DNA of 64,000 nucleotides, from contig NW_003151256.1 in assembly GCF_000003605.2 (NCBI RefSeq), positions 147,924 to 211,923 on the forward strand. The letters are read 5' to 3'. This stretch comes from Saccoglossus kowalevskii. Taxonomy: Eukaryota > Hemichordata > Enteropneusta > Harrimaniidae. Numbering within the stretch: position 1 is the stretch's first letter; every line of letters begins with the position of its first letter. The notes under the pieces were generated by a model that ran no database searches, had not been told where the DNA came from, and saw only the letters and a list, made by a program, of their open reading frames with translations. This document shows positions 34,397 through 47,580 of this stretch, piece after piece. Both the position numbers and the translations under genes were made by a program.

Positions 34397-34521
34397 TTAA
34401 AGGGCGCCGCGTCATGTTTGATATGGAACTCATAGCAACGTATACAACGCATGATTGAAAAATACATTGTTTGTTTACATGATATTCAAACAAGTGCTAC
34501 GTGACGACCACCGTCCTTTAA
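34397..34521. repeat. TTAA-flanked MITE, family B copy 2
   Basis: A 125-bp copy of the element at 25048–25180 in the same orientation, TTAA at both edges, sharing AACTCATAGCAACGTATAC internally. The left inverted repeat is partly eroded. A weaker, reversed relative may lie at about 51380–51480. Confidence 0.7.
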
Positions 34522-34861
34522 GAACCGCAGATTTGGTTTGAATGTTACTTAGTATATAGCTGATTTCTGGACGATAGCCAGATCCGAGTTTTTGGTTGAA
34601 ATTCTTGCTTATAAATTACCTAATATTGAACACAATTGGCCAATCTTTCATGTTTTTTAGGCGGTGATGTTCCATTATGCATTTGGAACAAAATCGAATA
34701 TCATTAAATAACAATAAAAATATAATAAGGTTGAGCTTTGGAACTGACAAGTTTTATTGGTTCGAATTGCTACAGTCTATAGTATACATAGATGAATCTA
34801 TTTAACAACACGTGTACGGCGTATTACAAATAATATACTGTAAAACACTTTGAAATAGCAT

Positions 34862-35343
34862 ATTGTAATGGAAACCTGTGCTTTATTACATTATTAAACT
34901 ACGATATTTGTTAACCTAGGTAGACCTTTCGGGTCGCCAGGTAGTGGTGGAATATTCCACTCCATATATGTATGAGATGTACGCCTATTACAGATATTAG
35001 CCTATCGGGTTGAGTATATAATATCACATGACTATTTTTGATTGGCATGTACACACTCTGTAATTCTGTTCGAGCAGCATGGCGTTGATGTGATGCTTCA
35101 TGGAGAATATAACTACTCTGTTTTCATCCGAAATCCGTGTGTGAATTGTTTTATTTAGATAACATCGTGAAGTGGTTGAACCGAGGCGGTACCAGGATCC
35201 CCCTGAGAAGAAAGTGCGTGCTGTGTGTCCGCTAAAACACCGTGCGACACGGTAGAAAGTGTCGTCGTTTATCGCCCCTAAATTACTAGGCTGGGTAACG
35301 TTCTTTTTGTAGTGGAGCCCCGAATAAATTCCATTACAATATA
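34862..35343. mobile_element. Possible solo LTR or inverted-end element (fossil)
   Basis: The outer ends share an inverted ATATTGTAATGGAA, and a TGTTAACC…TTAGATAACA sub-segment lies at about 34909–35166. TATA-like sequence follows at about 35018. No gag, pol or env coding is seen, so if this is LTR-derived only a terminal fragment remains. No target duplication was confirmed, and the family cannot be named. Confidence 0.25.
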
Positions 35344-37922
35344 TACATATCATTTTTAAATAAGCGAATTTGACTCAATGAATTAACTGAATCTTAATTT
35401 AGCTAAAGTGTCAACAATCTTACTGTTAGAATACACTCTATTCTAATTAACGACATTATAATTAAGTGAAATTGTGGATTAGCTAAATTAGCTAAATAAC
35501 ATGCTAGCTAAAAAAGACATGTTTTACAGTACTCCCACGTCTTTCCCCGCATTTCCCCGCCGCGACTGTTACTGGAGACTCCGTTGTTAAAGTTGAATAC
35601 GCAACTCAATATTTCAAATTGACCAATTAGATCTAATTCCAACGCCTGCAATGCCGACCATTCGTGTAGTCAACATACACATTCTGGACATTGACTTGCT
35701 GGTTAAATATTTTTTTATTTACATCTTCAAATGTGATAAATACAGTCAATAGAGGGTTATTATTGCGGCGCTGAGGATAACTAGGCTACGTTGCTATATT
35801 TTCTCTCTTGCAGACACTACTGAATAGATTAACTTATTGTCGTTGTTGCCATTGGTCAATCTACCATCTTCAATTTCAATGTCACATTAAGATGGTGCGT
35901 TGGGTCGCCTTTAATGTTCTTGGCGAAATTATATTTTAACACAAATTTTAATCACTACCGTGAACTCATTCCTGTCACGAGTTATAGTATATAGTCTATG
36001 TAGTCATCACTTTCCCCGTGTAACGTTTCCAATACCCATTGACGTCTTTGTTAGTAATTTATGATATTTGTTTTTCTCAAGTTGTGCCTTTGGGATAAGT
36101 GTGTCTATTTCTGAGGTTTATTGGGATAAATAAGACATGTATGTGTGCCATTTAATGTTCGAACTTAGCCCAGATTACCCTTGTGATAAAAGTATCTAAG
36201 TTCAAGCTGTATCGAAGGACTGGAGTACTTCAAAATAATATGAAATGGTATACCTGACTTTGTGAGTGGACACATGGAGCGGTGGCCATATATTAAACCG
36301 GCCTAGTCTCAGCGATGTTAATTTTGATCAGTGATATATGTACTACCAATATCATGAATAAAAAATAAAACACGCCAGGTTATAATTAAAACAATTTGCG
36401 AATTGTGTAGCTACCGTTGTACCGTTCGAACAGTTTACATTTTACACGACCTTTCAAACGCTTATCTGATCACACCTCTATCAACATGCTCGGCAGCATT
36501 TTGTTTACAGTCTCCATTACTCCCATGTACCTTCTTCATAATAGCAGCAGTCATGGATTTGTGATCAAAGGTGACGGATAACTACTAAACAATTGAATCT
36601 TAATTAGGCTTAAAATTAATATATGTTTTTATAAAGTACCATTTTTCATGAGCTATATTTTACTTGTTATAAGTGGAACAATTATAAAATAGTTTTAAAT
36701 AATTTGTGCCATGCGACATTGAAAGTCAATTTTGTTATACCTCACTTTGTTGCATGTGCGAGTACTTACAGAAATCATATTCCGTTGGTTACGTGACAGG
36801 GCAGTGTAACCACCTCTCTATCATAATAACATTTTAGCAATTTAAATGCACTATTCTGGCATTGGCCAGGCTCGGTCGAACACAATAACTTCCATCAAAG
36901 TCACATCTGTCAATTAATGAATCTCGACCAGTGAAATTAACCCTTACCTAGGCCTGGGGTTATGCTGTATCTTTGATATTTGGCTCCATTGCATCGCCCC
37001 GGATCTATATGTTGTCAGAACTATTTTCACAGGTTTAAGCAAGTCCGTCGTAGAAGGCGTATTCTAATGTTAAATCTAATGCTGTAAACCATCACCATGC
37101 GGTGAGTAGAATAACGATCATCGAATGTGACCGGAATCGTGTTAGCCATAGGAGCCCGACAACATTCTCTGAGTTTGCAGAGTCGGAAGTATCTTTCAGG
37201 TATGATTGCAAAGTTGTAACTAACCCCTAGTTGTAACACACTGAGAGATACTTCCTGTTCGATTGTGTGGTAAAAGCAATAGATCTCTGACAACAAACCT
37301 GGTTTGAAGATGAACCAATTGACGATGATTATAATAATTCAACAACAGAAATTCTTATATTATCGGTTTTAATGTGTTATATCATTCGAGAACACATGCG
37401 CCATGCTTGTCACAATAATTTGGTTGCAACTTTTCAGGAAGTTTAGGTCAGGTTTTGCCGTATACATTACAACAAACAGAGCAACTGGAGACACTATTTT
37501 CTTTCACAATTGCCGAGTATTTCAAAGGCACAGCCAATCACTGTCAACAATTAGATGTTTGGTTTTCAATATTATTTGAATTAGGGAAATTATTAGAAAT
37601 AATGGATTGCAAGTTAATTTAGATTGGTGGCATTCATTTGATGTATCTCATTGGAATATTGTTATGATCTAGTGAAATATTACAATTTCGTCGTTATGAA
37701 ATCATACTTTTCGACGCAAAAATTTGGCACTCAATCGTAATGTGGTTATATCATTACAGTGCCGAGTATCTAAAATTACAGTTTCCCTTCTAAATTAGAA
37801 TGTTCTTATTGAACAAACAGTGAGTTTCATGAAAATATGATGAATGTGTTTTGTATAAATATTTATAAATGTTTATAATTCAAATGAGGGTTGAAAACTA
37901 TATCAAACACCACGATGCTAGG

Positions 37923-38070
37923 GCTAATCTGCACTGGCTCGGAAGGTTGTAAATGATTAGCTAGTTTGAATTTGCATAACAATACTGACAATGAACGTGC
38001 ATTCAACGCCACAAGTTTTTTTGTTTTTTTAGCCAATCAGAATTCATCTTCCGAGCCAGTGCAGATCAGC
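37923..38070. repeat. Inverted repeat with 23-bp arms
   Basis: Arms at 37923–37945 and 38048–38070 share TCTGCACTGGCTCGGAAG and its complement, 22 of 23 matching, with a spacer of about 100 bases. Near-direct CGATG(C/A)TAGGG flanks both sides. Likely a small MITE; no second copy seen. Confidence 0.6.
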
Positions 38071-38345
38071 CGCGATGATAGGGTAATGGGCGTGAGGAAA
38101 TACATTCCATAGCCAATGGTAGCGCGGTGATCTTCCAGGATAAATGTTTTATGAATACTTTATAAATGTCCAAAAAAACAAACAATCCATACCATCACGA
38201 AACCTGATGAAAACAAAATAATAAATCATCGACCATGCAAACGTCGATAACCGCATCTTGTTCAAGATGATACAAATTATGAAAGAAATTAGATGTACTA
38301 ATCATCAAAAAAGTGTATGTTTTAAATACAAAAGCAGTTTAAAAA

Positions 38346-40855
38346 TCACGTGACAAACTCCGCAAAACATTTAGCAACAGCTGTCTGTCCTCCCTTTTTC
38401 AAAACGTTGAAATCTAGAGTGGATTTCTCGTCTGTGCTTTCTCCAACCTGTACAGTTAGTTCATCACACATTTTCGTTTCACCCAAGTACTGCATTATCA
38501 ATCTCTTCATCTTATATTCCACAATGTCATCTGTGAAATACGTTGTTCTTTTTTTAAAGGTTGCTATGGCAACAGCATCCATGCAATATTTTATATAGCT
38601 ACATGTGTTAGTGAGGCCATCCATGTCAGTGTCACTCGGCGAGACTGTCACGTGATACTCATAGACGATGTCTGTAATCAGCGGACGGTTTCGAAGATCG
38701 TAGAAATCTGGACGGGGGCTCTGAGCTGCCTTCGGTTGTCTCCGATATATATATTGGGGAAGGCTGGTTGGACATTGTGTCACGTGATCAACACAGCTCT
38801 CGTGTAATGACGCGCATGCCATAAGTTCATCGAACTCTTTAGACCGGAGTTCCTGATAGAAACTGATAGAAGTTGCTCCAAGATGAGCGACCTCTAGAGA
38901 TACAGTTATCGGAGTGACAAAGCGGCTAGCAGTGAGAGAATAATATTCCGGGTAGAGAGTGAACTCTGAGTTACGAGGTACTTGGGTGTAAGATAAATCA
39001 AGGGGTACGTTGAACAGATATGGCAGATCAATGAGTGCTTTCTTTCGTATCTGCTGAAATAACTGTGGTAGCTTCCATATTGAGTACCGTCCTGCAATAG
39101 ATAGTCATTGAAATTATACACACAAAAATAAGGCCACGGAATATGTATCTTATCAATAATATAACTTGAATATATGATTATGCTCTTTTCATTCATCTTT
39201 TCAGTGCACTCACTCATTCAGATTCATTAATTCAGTCAACACTAATTGAATTAATAACTTCAATCCACTCATAGTTTTATCCTATTATACACTCATTTAT
39301 TATATATATACCCCATCACTGCACTCATTGAGTCATACACTCTATCACAATTCACTGCATTCATTACTACAATGCACTAATTGATTTATCCACACACTAA
39401 CCCATTCATTATATATTTCTCGGTGCACTCATTGATCATTAAGTCACCGTTTAATGAATTCATCTCTTTAATGAACTTTTTGTCTTCCACTCATTCATTA
39501 TATGCACTGCACATTGACTCATTTACTCTTTTTTTTACATGTTTAACATTTATTTAATGATGATTTCCAATAGATGCATGAAATGTTGATTTAGATCGAC
39601 AGAAAACAAACATTTCCACATTCTACCGTATGTGGAGCACTTTACTCTTAGTATTCTAAATTACATTTGTATAGTTGTCTTACAATAAAGTTATCTCAGA
39701 TATAACAGTATAGGACTTCACTTCTTAAGGTACAATATCACGCATTTACTCATTGTTAATTAAATTCATCAGTGTAATGCACCAATTGATTCATCCACCT
39801 ATCCACTCACATGCATCGCTCAGCCCCTAATACTGGATTCCTCTCGTCAGTGCATGCTGTAATCGCATTCGTTCCCTTTTCCCTTCCTACCTGATCTGTC
39901 GAAATCACCATGTGACAGCCCGTTCAGAGAATACACAACCTTAGACTTGTCCTCCGATAGACTAAATTCCATCATCATCAAGTAATTGTCGCCATAAAAC
40001 TGCAAAAAACAGAAGTAAGCGAACGTATGCGTGAGATTAGTACCGAAAACCCAAATCTTATCATCATATGCTAGCGTTCATAATATATTTTCATTTTCAT
40101 TCATTGACAATTTTTACATTATTTCATCAATATTATGGTATTATTTGACCATGTTTAAACGTGTGTTTGATTATATGAACCTTATTGCGCATGCGTCTAA
40201 TCATTCTTATACCGTGTCTAAATAAAATAAATATATCCTTATTAGTACATAATTATTTGGAATTTTTATTAGAAGAATAGTTGACTATTCTGAAAATAAG
40301 TTTTGACGTGGATTTTAAACAGATTAAAGTTGTGTGTTAGTTTGCAAGTCTCAATCGGTGCTGTATGTAGATTTATAACCATCGTTCTCAATGCTACAGT
40401 GATGTTAGGTATAATAAATAAAATATATCTCATGAGCGAACTAACAGTTATTAAATGTAATTTACGAGTATTTATGCAGAACATCGTGATAACATCAACA
40501 TTGTGTTGCTAGTGGTTACCAATAAACGCACACTGTGGTCAATAAACACCTGTACGTAAACACGGACTTTGATCTAACCCATGGCCTATTTCTAATATCG
40601 ATATGCACTGGTTTGTTGTTTGTACATAAAAACCGTCAATGATAAATCAAGGTACAGCAGTGTCTTTCAAAAAAGGACATCGTATTATACAAGTAGTTCA
40701 AATAAAAATACTTTAAAAATCTTATTTGTTAATGGTGAAATAAGTTTGTCAATCAAGCGAAATGAACAACTCGTTATACTTACCTCTACATAGTTGACAC
40801 ACCCCGCTATTTGGTTTGTTCTAAGCAACGATTGTTGTCTGATAGGTGATAACAT
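38346..40855 (-). CDS. Two-hotdog acyl-CoA/acyl-ACP thioesterase-like protein
   Basis: Three exons on the minus strand: 40784–40855 (ATG at 40855–40853), 39891–39999 and 38346–39091 (TGA at 38348–38346). Junctions are GT–AG with matching phase (0 then 1). Product 308 residues. The C-terminal hotdog domain, about residues 198–308, has SDTDMDG (213–219) followed by a YIKYCMDA helix. This is the arrangement of 4-hydroxybenzoyl-CoA and acyl-ACP thioesterases (R/S-x-x-D-x-D-x-x-G-x-x-x-N…Y…DA). A second, more diverged hotdog is likely at about residues 25–160, with GDFDRSGRYSIW at 55–66. The family hydrolyses acyl thioesters; the substrate here is unknown. No clear signal or mitochondrial targeting peptide. 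The start is chosen because the frame upstream hits a stop with no other ATG. Function is inferred from fold motifs only. Confidence 0.78.
39235..39535. repeat. Degenerate CACTCATT-rich low-complexity tract
   Basis: Irregular repeats of CACTCATT / CATTCATT-like words within the last intron of the thioesterase gene. Too diverged to define a unit length. Confidence 0.5.
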
Positions 40856-42450
40856 GAATTCACAGACATGACACCAAATTTTGCACCGTCATTACATTCA
40901 TGTACAATATAGTCAAATTAAGTACGTGCATAACCTATGTTACAAATCGCATTGTTCCTGCCTGCATTACACAACATAAATTGCTGTTGAACGAGGCTAA
41001 TTTAGCGCCCTCACCAATTCTTTTTTGCGTCCACAGTAAATGAAATTGAAGCAGTTTATTATAATCCGTGACCAATCGCGACCATCACTTAAGAATCGGA
41101 AATAAATATAATTAAGAACAAATATCGTATAACGCATCATTACCCCTGTGAGCGTTTTGAATACGCACCCGTTTACTTTTTCTGTAAATGTCTAATTAGA
41201 ATATCGCAAACAATCAGCTTTTGTCTGTTATACGTACATGAAGTCTGATATCTATACATGATGTACGCTAAGATGAACCTATGGATGACAAATCTTGGCT
41301 ATGTTTTAATAATCGATATTACATATATTAGAGCAAACACCTTCCAAGTATGGTTTATGTGCCCTCAGTGACGGACACCTTCCGTAATGTGATTGTTCTT
41401 ACAAATACATTTATCCTAAAGCATGGCATATGCCGTTCCAGAACGTATCTAGGCTGAGCCCCAGGGCTTCGCGCAATCTTGTTATTTATTTTCTGTCTGC
41501 GCATCGAGGGTGTGAAAGTGGGCGTTGTAAAAATTGTGTGAATAACTTGTGTGATGGGCGACTATAGATTTTGCAGGAAAGGTACAGTTTAAATAACAAA
41601 ATTTGAGGTAATTTATACCCCTCCCCCGTTATAATGGCTGTTAGTTTATTAAGACATGGCAGTCAGTGAATTCAATTGAATAGTAACGGATGCTTGACAT
41701 GACGTGATTTATTATAAGCCGAATAATTGTTTAGTCTCGGCTATTACAATTCTACATTAGCCGTCTTCTTAAAAAACAGCTATGAAACAAAACTGCAACA
41801 ACTATCAGTGTATTAAGTTACATTTTGTGTTCATTCCATATTCTGTATTCACCATTGGCAGCAAATTGTCTTTATTGCTTATTAATAATTGTTTTTGATT
41901 TGTTTTATATTTTTAGAATAGTTTTTTTTTTTCTTTTTAGATTATAGTTTTCAAATTTCTTTCTGTAAGACCCTTTTTATCCTTTCCTAAGGATTTTATG
42001 AGTCTAATAAAATATATATGTAATTCTCCTCAATCCTTGGTACAGGTAAGCACTTAATTTGCTTTGTGGTATTTTTGACGTTACTATATTTGTTTTACTG
42101 AGTTACTACCACCGAATGAGAGCAAGATTGTATATATTTTGCGATATTGATGAGGACATGGAAAGTCGATGTTATAATTGAGAAGCTTATATTCCTACAC
42201 AAAGTGCATGTGGTCGAATGTTTTAACATTCACAGTAATGCAAAGCAAGCGTCGGAAATTTAATTTATAATTTAACCATTTTCAGCAGTAACAACCATCC
42301 ACAGTAAACGAATTTGCTGGTATGTTGAGAAAACATAAATAAACATGATTAACTGATGTTGTGTATGAATGAAACGCATATACCATATTTGTGCTTCAAC
42401 TTCTGTTAATTAACAGTGGATAAGACAATGCTGACATGCTGCTTGTGAAT

Positions 42451-42730
42451 TTAGAAATGAATTATTTGATACCAATTATTATTATTATTATTATTATTTA
42501 CAAAGTTGAAATGGCAATAAAAATGAGATTGCGAAATGACAATAAAATGGGATTGAAAAAGAATTTTGAAAGTTAAAATAACAATATGATTGGACCAATA
42601 ACATTGATTAAAAAGGAATGTTTTCAAGTGACTCTTAAAAGTAGCTGTTGATGAGCATGAACGTAATGACGGAGAAAGATCGCTCCACAAAATTGGGGCA
42701 ATAATCGAAAATGCCCGCCGGCCATATGTT
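42451..42730 (-). mobile_element. 3' fragment of a non-LTR retrotransposon (LINE)
   Basis: On the minus strand the frame reads RAFSIIAPILWSDLSPSLR, then a short serine stretch, then FKSHLKTFLFNQ. This is the conserved C-terminal end of the reverse-transcriptase ORF2 in CR1/L2/Jockey-type LINEs (W-x-x-L-P-x-x-L-R…F-K-x-x-L-K-T-x-L-F). It is followed in the sense direction by an (AAT)n tail (plus-strand 42476–42497), typical of LINE 3' ends. No RT core or endonuclease seen, so it is a 5'-truncated dead copy. Confidence 0.75.
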
Positions 42731-45049
42731 TTCTTAGTAGTATTCCCTAAATACCACCTTTACTGTGTTAACTGAATACCAGTTACACTAGGATTTTATA
42801 CAAAAGGCAAACAGTTGGCCTGACATGTGCAATATTGATGAATGCCCTGTTAAATTAAGACAGGAAGAGTAAGTTTGCAGTTGATCTTTGAAAGACCTGT
42901 CCGTAGTTGTAATGGCATGGCCTTAAATGTATTGTATAGTTATCACCCAACAGTGAAGTTGGCAGCCATTTTTTATTCTGTCAATATCGCCTTGTTTGGG
43001 TAGAAGCATTAATAAAGTACAGCGACAATACTTAGATCTTTGCCAATAACGACCCAGAACGTTTAAAAAACTGACAGGGGAATCCATCATTTCCTGGATT
43101 GTTGAGATATTAGATTTTTATCGCTCCCATTTTCCCTAAGGAAAAAAAGTACCGGTTACACATGTGTTGCTTCCATTGACGAAATTATGACAAACATGGA
43201 TGGCTGCACCGCGCATGCGCTGTGCTAGTAACTCATTCAAAGGTTTGTATACTGGCAAATTGTGCATCGATTTTATTCATTTTTTCAGGGTTAGCTTTTG
43301 TTGTATTCTCCTTTTGTTTCTTTCATGAACAAATATGCTGAGTGATTAACTTTATTTTAATCTTACCTACATCTCACCAGAGCTGGAAAGAATGAAAGCC
43401 ATGCTTGGTTTTAGTCTACTGAGACCACAAAAGTCTGAAAATGTATTTCTATATTCGAGGTCAGATAATACTTGTGTTCGTACATCGAGTGTTATCTCCT
43501 AATAAGACTAATTCAACAGGCGCGTGATCTGATAGAAGGTTATTAACTATTGATATGAATCGAACTCGTGGACTGAACGTTATTCTTAGAGATATAAAAA
43601 CGACCAAGACAAGTAGAAACATTATAATTCACTCTTTGCCTAAGTAAAATTTTTCCTCGACTAATTTTAAGCGCTGATACTTTTCGTGATTAAGTGGTTG
43701 TCAGGTTCTTTATTATTGAAATCGCCACCCATAAAATTTCGACTATCAGTTATTGGGTTTAACAGACGCTTAAATAACACCATTCCTTCCCATTAACAGG
43801 AGAACACATTGATTATATTGCACTTTGTATCATTGACCGTCATATTTGCATACAAACGCCCACCTGTGACATTTTCAGAAGGGAGTATGGTGCAATTTCT
43901 CCCTTGGGGAAAGTATGGGAACACCACTATAATTCGTGTTGTCATGAGAAAACTGAATACCACCAACTTGAAGCCATAACAGTCGCCTTACCACCTCGTG
44001 AGATATTTTCCTGCAAGATATGTTTCCTGCAAGAGGTAGATTCTGTCATAATATCATATAAATACATTTTTAATTTGAAATCTTCTCCAGCTATTGAGCA
44101 TATGCGTTGCATACTAGAGTGAGACTGATTATACTGTCAAGCAGACCATTGGTTCATGTATTGTCGTCAACCAACAAAGTGATTCCTGTTGATATTTGAG
44201 AGAATGGTGAAGCCAGCCATTCAACCAGTGCACCAGCTAGAAATATCCTGGAATACCTGATTCTAGTGTATTTTACAATAAAAATGCCGTCCTTGATTGA
44301 ATTACAAAATAACCGCACGTGCATATGTATCAGATATGCTATTAAATATTTGTAAGGTTTGAAGAGATTTTGTCTACGGTGTCCGAAATACAGCTCCGGG
44401 CGCACGTTATTCCTATTTAGTTAAGCTCACGAATTACATGTTTCAAAGACAAACGTCCAGTACTTAAATGGCTGAATGCGTTTTCGTTAATAACATCAGT
44501 GTTTGATTTCTTCAAGTTGACCATTGTTTTCTGGGTCTTCTTTAGGTTTGTGTCACTATTGGTTCTGTCAATCGTTCCGGTCTACACAATGCCCCTTAAT
44601 TTGTGTATGTCGGTCTTTAATACTAAAATATATTACGGGATTATTACTTAGAAAGCCAAATTGTTAAATTTGAACCAATTGCTAATAACTTTTTCTGTTT
44701 TAAAATGATAATTAGATAAGAATAATCACACGCATGCGCGGCCAATAAACAGCTCTGACGACCGTCTGCGGGCGTTCTCCGGACCCTCAAATATTTATAA
44801 AAAAACAACTGTTAATTGGCCATTTTAAATCTAAGTTGCAAACCTTTGACCTGAATAAAATCATGAAAAAGTGGACATGCATCAGTACGTACAATGGGTG
44901 ATAGCAATACCAATTCTAAGTAATAAATGTTGACAACATATGGACATACACTTTAATGGCATAAAGGGGCGGAAACAAGATTTTTTACGGCAGACTAAGT
45001 TAATGATTTTTTTATATTATACAAAAACAAATTGAATACATTTTTCAAC

Positions 45050-45106
45050 GAGGGGGGGGGGGTCCGGACCCCAAGAACCCCCTAGATCTGCCACTGGCTT
45101 CCGTCG
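45050..45106. repeat. End of a CCACTG-terminated repeat element
   Basis: A guanine run followed by GGTCCGGACCCCAAGAACC and CCCTAGATCTGCCACTG. The same style of terminus (CAGTGG inward, G-rich) occurs in the MITE family at 6649–6910. The opposite end of this copy was not located. Confidence 0.45.
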
Positions 45107-46887
45107 GTCATTTTAAATCAAGTAACAAAATAAGCTGTATGATGTCACTGTCAGTCATCGGCTGAGACAAGCTTGAAAAACGATTAATGACATGTCGAAA
45201 CATTTTGAGAAAATATCCGGCAGCTCATCAAAAGCTACAAATAGACTCTTCGATGTGCTAATGTAGATGTAAATATCCATTAAAAAACCATTAAAATAAA
45301 CCATAATTGATCAAGCATAACTAAAACGGTAATTGTGGTCAGGTGAAATAGCTCATACATAACATCAACCCAAACAACATAATGACCCCCAAAGAAATAA
45401 TTTTCTCAATTTCTGACAACAGATTCTATGATGTCATACCTTACCCATAATCCTTTGCTCGAAAATCAAGACTGACTACATAATACTGATGAAAAAATGA
45501 ATATCTAGAGAATGAAAAGTGATATAAAAAAACTGTAAATTGCATTCTCCTACATATGCAGAGCTTTTTCTTTAGGGGTCACTATGTTGTTTGGGTTGAT
45601 GTTTCCTTTAAATAACAAAAAGGAACAAGGTATGTAAATGGTATATATTTTTCGTAAAAGCAGTGAAACAATCATTACGTCACGTTCATTACTATCGCAT
45701 GGGTTAACTCTTTCACAGTAAATGGATACCACTTAGCTTATGTATTTGTCCTTAGAACAGTCTACTCTTGGTGGATGGTTTACTTTAGACACGGTTTTAG
45801 TAACCGTGCTTTAGACGATCGCCCTCTGCTGCAACGTTTATTTGCATAAATGTGTGACTGGTACGCGATATTTCCTAAATATCAGTCATATCTCCTTGGT
45901 TGGTAGAGTGCGCCCTCATTCACGGGGTTGTGTTAATTTGTATTTCATGTTTTTAAAATTAGTTGTGCCAGGTGTTCGACTTTGAATGTTACGGCAAGAC
46001 AATATGCAAATTATAAGTGCTAACTGAACCTACGGTGTCCGATAACCTAGTTTCATCTTTGGGACTACGTAATTCGAATTCCGCATGCAGGTACATCTGT
46101 TTACTATGAAGAAAGCGCCGTCTTGGAATCTGTCTACCAGTTGTCAATTTTGTAGGGCAGCAGCTCAAATTTCACTACTTCAAGTTTATGCATAAATTAA
46201 CACCCAGGCCAGTTGTCTGTACGATTGTTGTAACACTGTTCAACCAAAAACAATGTCCCGACGGCGTTTTAAGATAAACACATTGTCAAGCATTTGTGAA
46301 AATTTCAAAACAAAAGGTCAAAGCGTCTAGGAGCTAGCTAACAATTCACTCAGTACGAAGTTTGCTAATGCTCATAATTAAAATGGCTGTAACAGTTCCA
46401 AATTTAAATGTATTATCGTTTTATTAAAAGTTAAATACAGTGCATATTATGGAGATCCCGTCATTTCTTTTTTTTACCATGTTTCTTTTTTATTATTTAT
46501 ATACAGCCTTGCTTAATCTTGCTAAGCATTCAAAAGAGAGAATGTTTGCACCTGTTATCTATATTTAAAATCGTTTTTTTGAGTATGTTCCACTATTCAC
46601 AATTCTACACAATGTTAACAGTCTGTAGCCAAGACTGTTTGGATAATAAAAAGCAAAAAAAAAGTGCCCACAAACCTGCATCTCTACCTTAAAAGATTTC
46701 TGAATGGCGCCATCGGTGTTCGTGGCGTTTGATTATACATTACGTTTCAGGATATCACAATCTTCAATTGTACACATTGCAAGAATGTAAACGTTGACAA
46801 TTAACACCATTCTGCCAGTCACTGGGGATCATTAAAATTGAACTTACACAAAAATAAAAAATGAAATAAATATATAGTAATATTATG

Positions 46888-47180
46888 TATTATTATACAT
46901 CTGTCACCGTACGTTACAGCGTGTCATAATTTTGCGGTATTTTACGGGGTACTTTCATCCTACCATATTAGGAAATGCGCGTAATGATTACGCGCGTAAG
47001 CGTACTGTGATAATAAAAACAAACATGGCTGCCACCAGGGTTGGGGCAGGACTCTACACAAAGAAGTTCATTGATTCTGATCTAAACTTTTTGGATTTGG
47101 GCATATCCCATGATGTATTCTTGGAAGGAAAAGATGTATTATAATAATAATAAGGTTATTACGAGGATACCTCATACTAT
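46888..47180. repeat. Hairpin repeat family J, copy 3 (reversed, partial)
   Basis: Reverse-orientation copy of the roughly 280-bp segment seen at 4381–4655, bounded by TATTATTATACATCTG and AAGATGTATTATAATAAT, followed by one hairpin arm (AAGGTTATTACGAGGATACC). The other arm is missing. Confidence 0.7.
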
Positions 47181-47360
47181 TTTGTAAATGCGTTGAACAA
47201 AAGAAATTCAGAAATCAACGTAAATTGCATAAGAGAACAATAAACTTCTGAGCTAAGTTTACCAGAAGTCAAATAATTCTTGAGGAATCATTTTACTTTT
47301 TAGTATATCCCCAGTTTCGGTAACTAAACTTTACTATAATAACTTAATGCGTATCGCCAG

Positions 47361-47580
47361 CAGAGGATGCGTCACCAAATTTTGCTTGGGGAAGGGGCGA
47401 GATCTGCTCACTAAACTCGCTCCGAAGACGCGACCTTAATAGGGGGTCCGGGGCATGCTCCTCCTTAGAAATGCTGAAATCTAAACTTTCTTAAACACTA
47501 TTTCCAAAGTATTTTAAGAGGAAAATTTTGCTGACACAAGGCGTTTTAGTTTGATTATGGAGGGGCGATGCATCCTGAGC
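47361..47580. repeat. CAGTGGCGG-type MITE, copy 3 (diverged)
   Basis: Shares the interior of 6649–6910 in the same orientation (GGTCCGGGGCATGCTCCTCC and TGCTGACACAAGG stretches). The ends are worn. Confidence 0.6.

Larger units (their letters stand above)
33228..38345. other. Gap between the SMB–CUB and thioesterase genes
   Basis: AT-rich, with no gene recognised on either strand. It should hold the 3' UTRs of the two convergent genes. Listed separately: a TTAA MITE (34397–34521), a possible LTR or inverted-end element (34862–35343), and an inverted repeat (37923–38070). I see nothing nameable in about 35345–37920. Confidence 0.6.

Noticed and set aside
44154-44405. 83-codon minus-strand open frame
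   Set aside because: No recognisable domain, no splice context with neighbours, and composition like the surrounding non-coding DNA.
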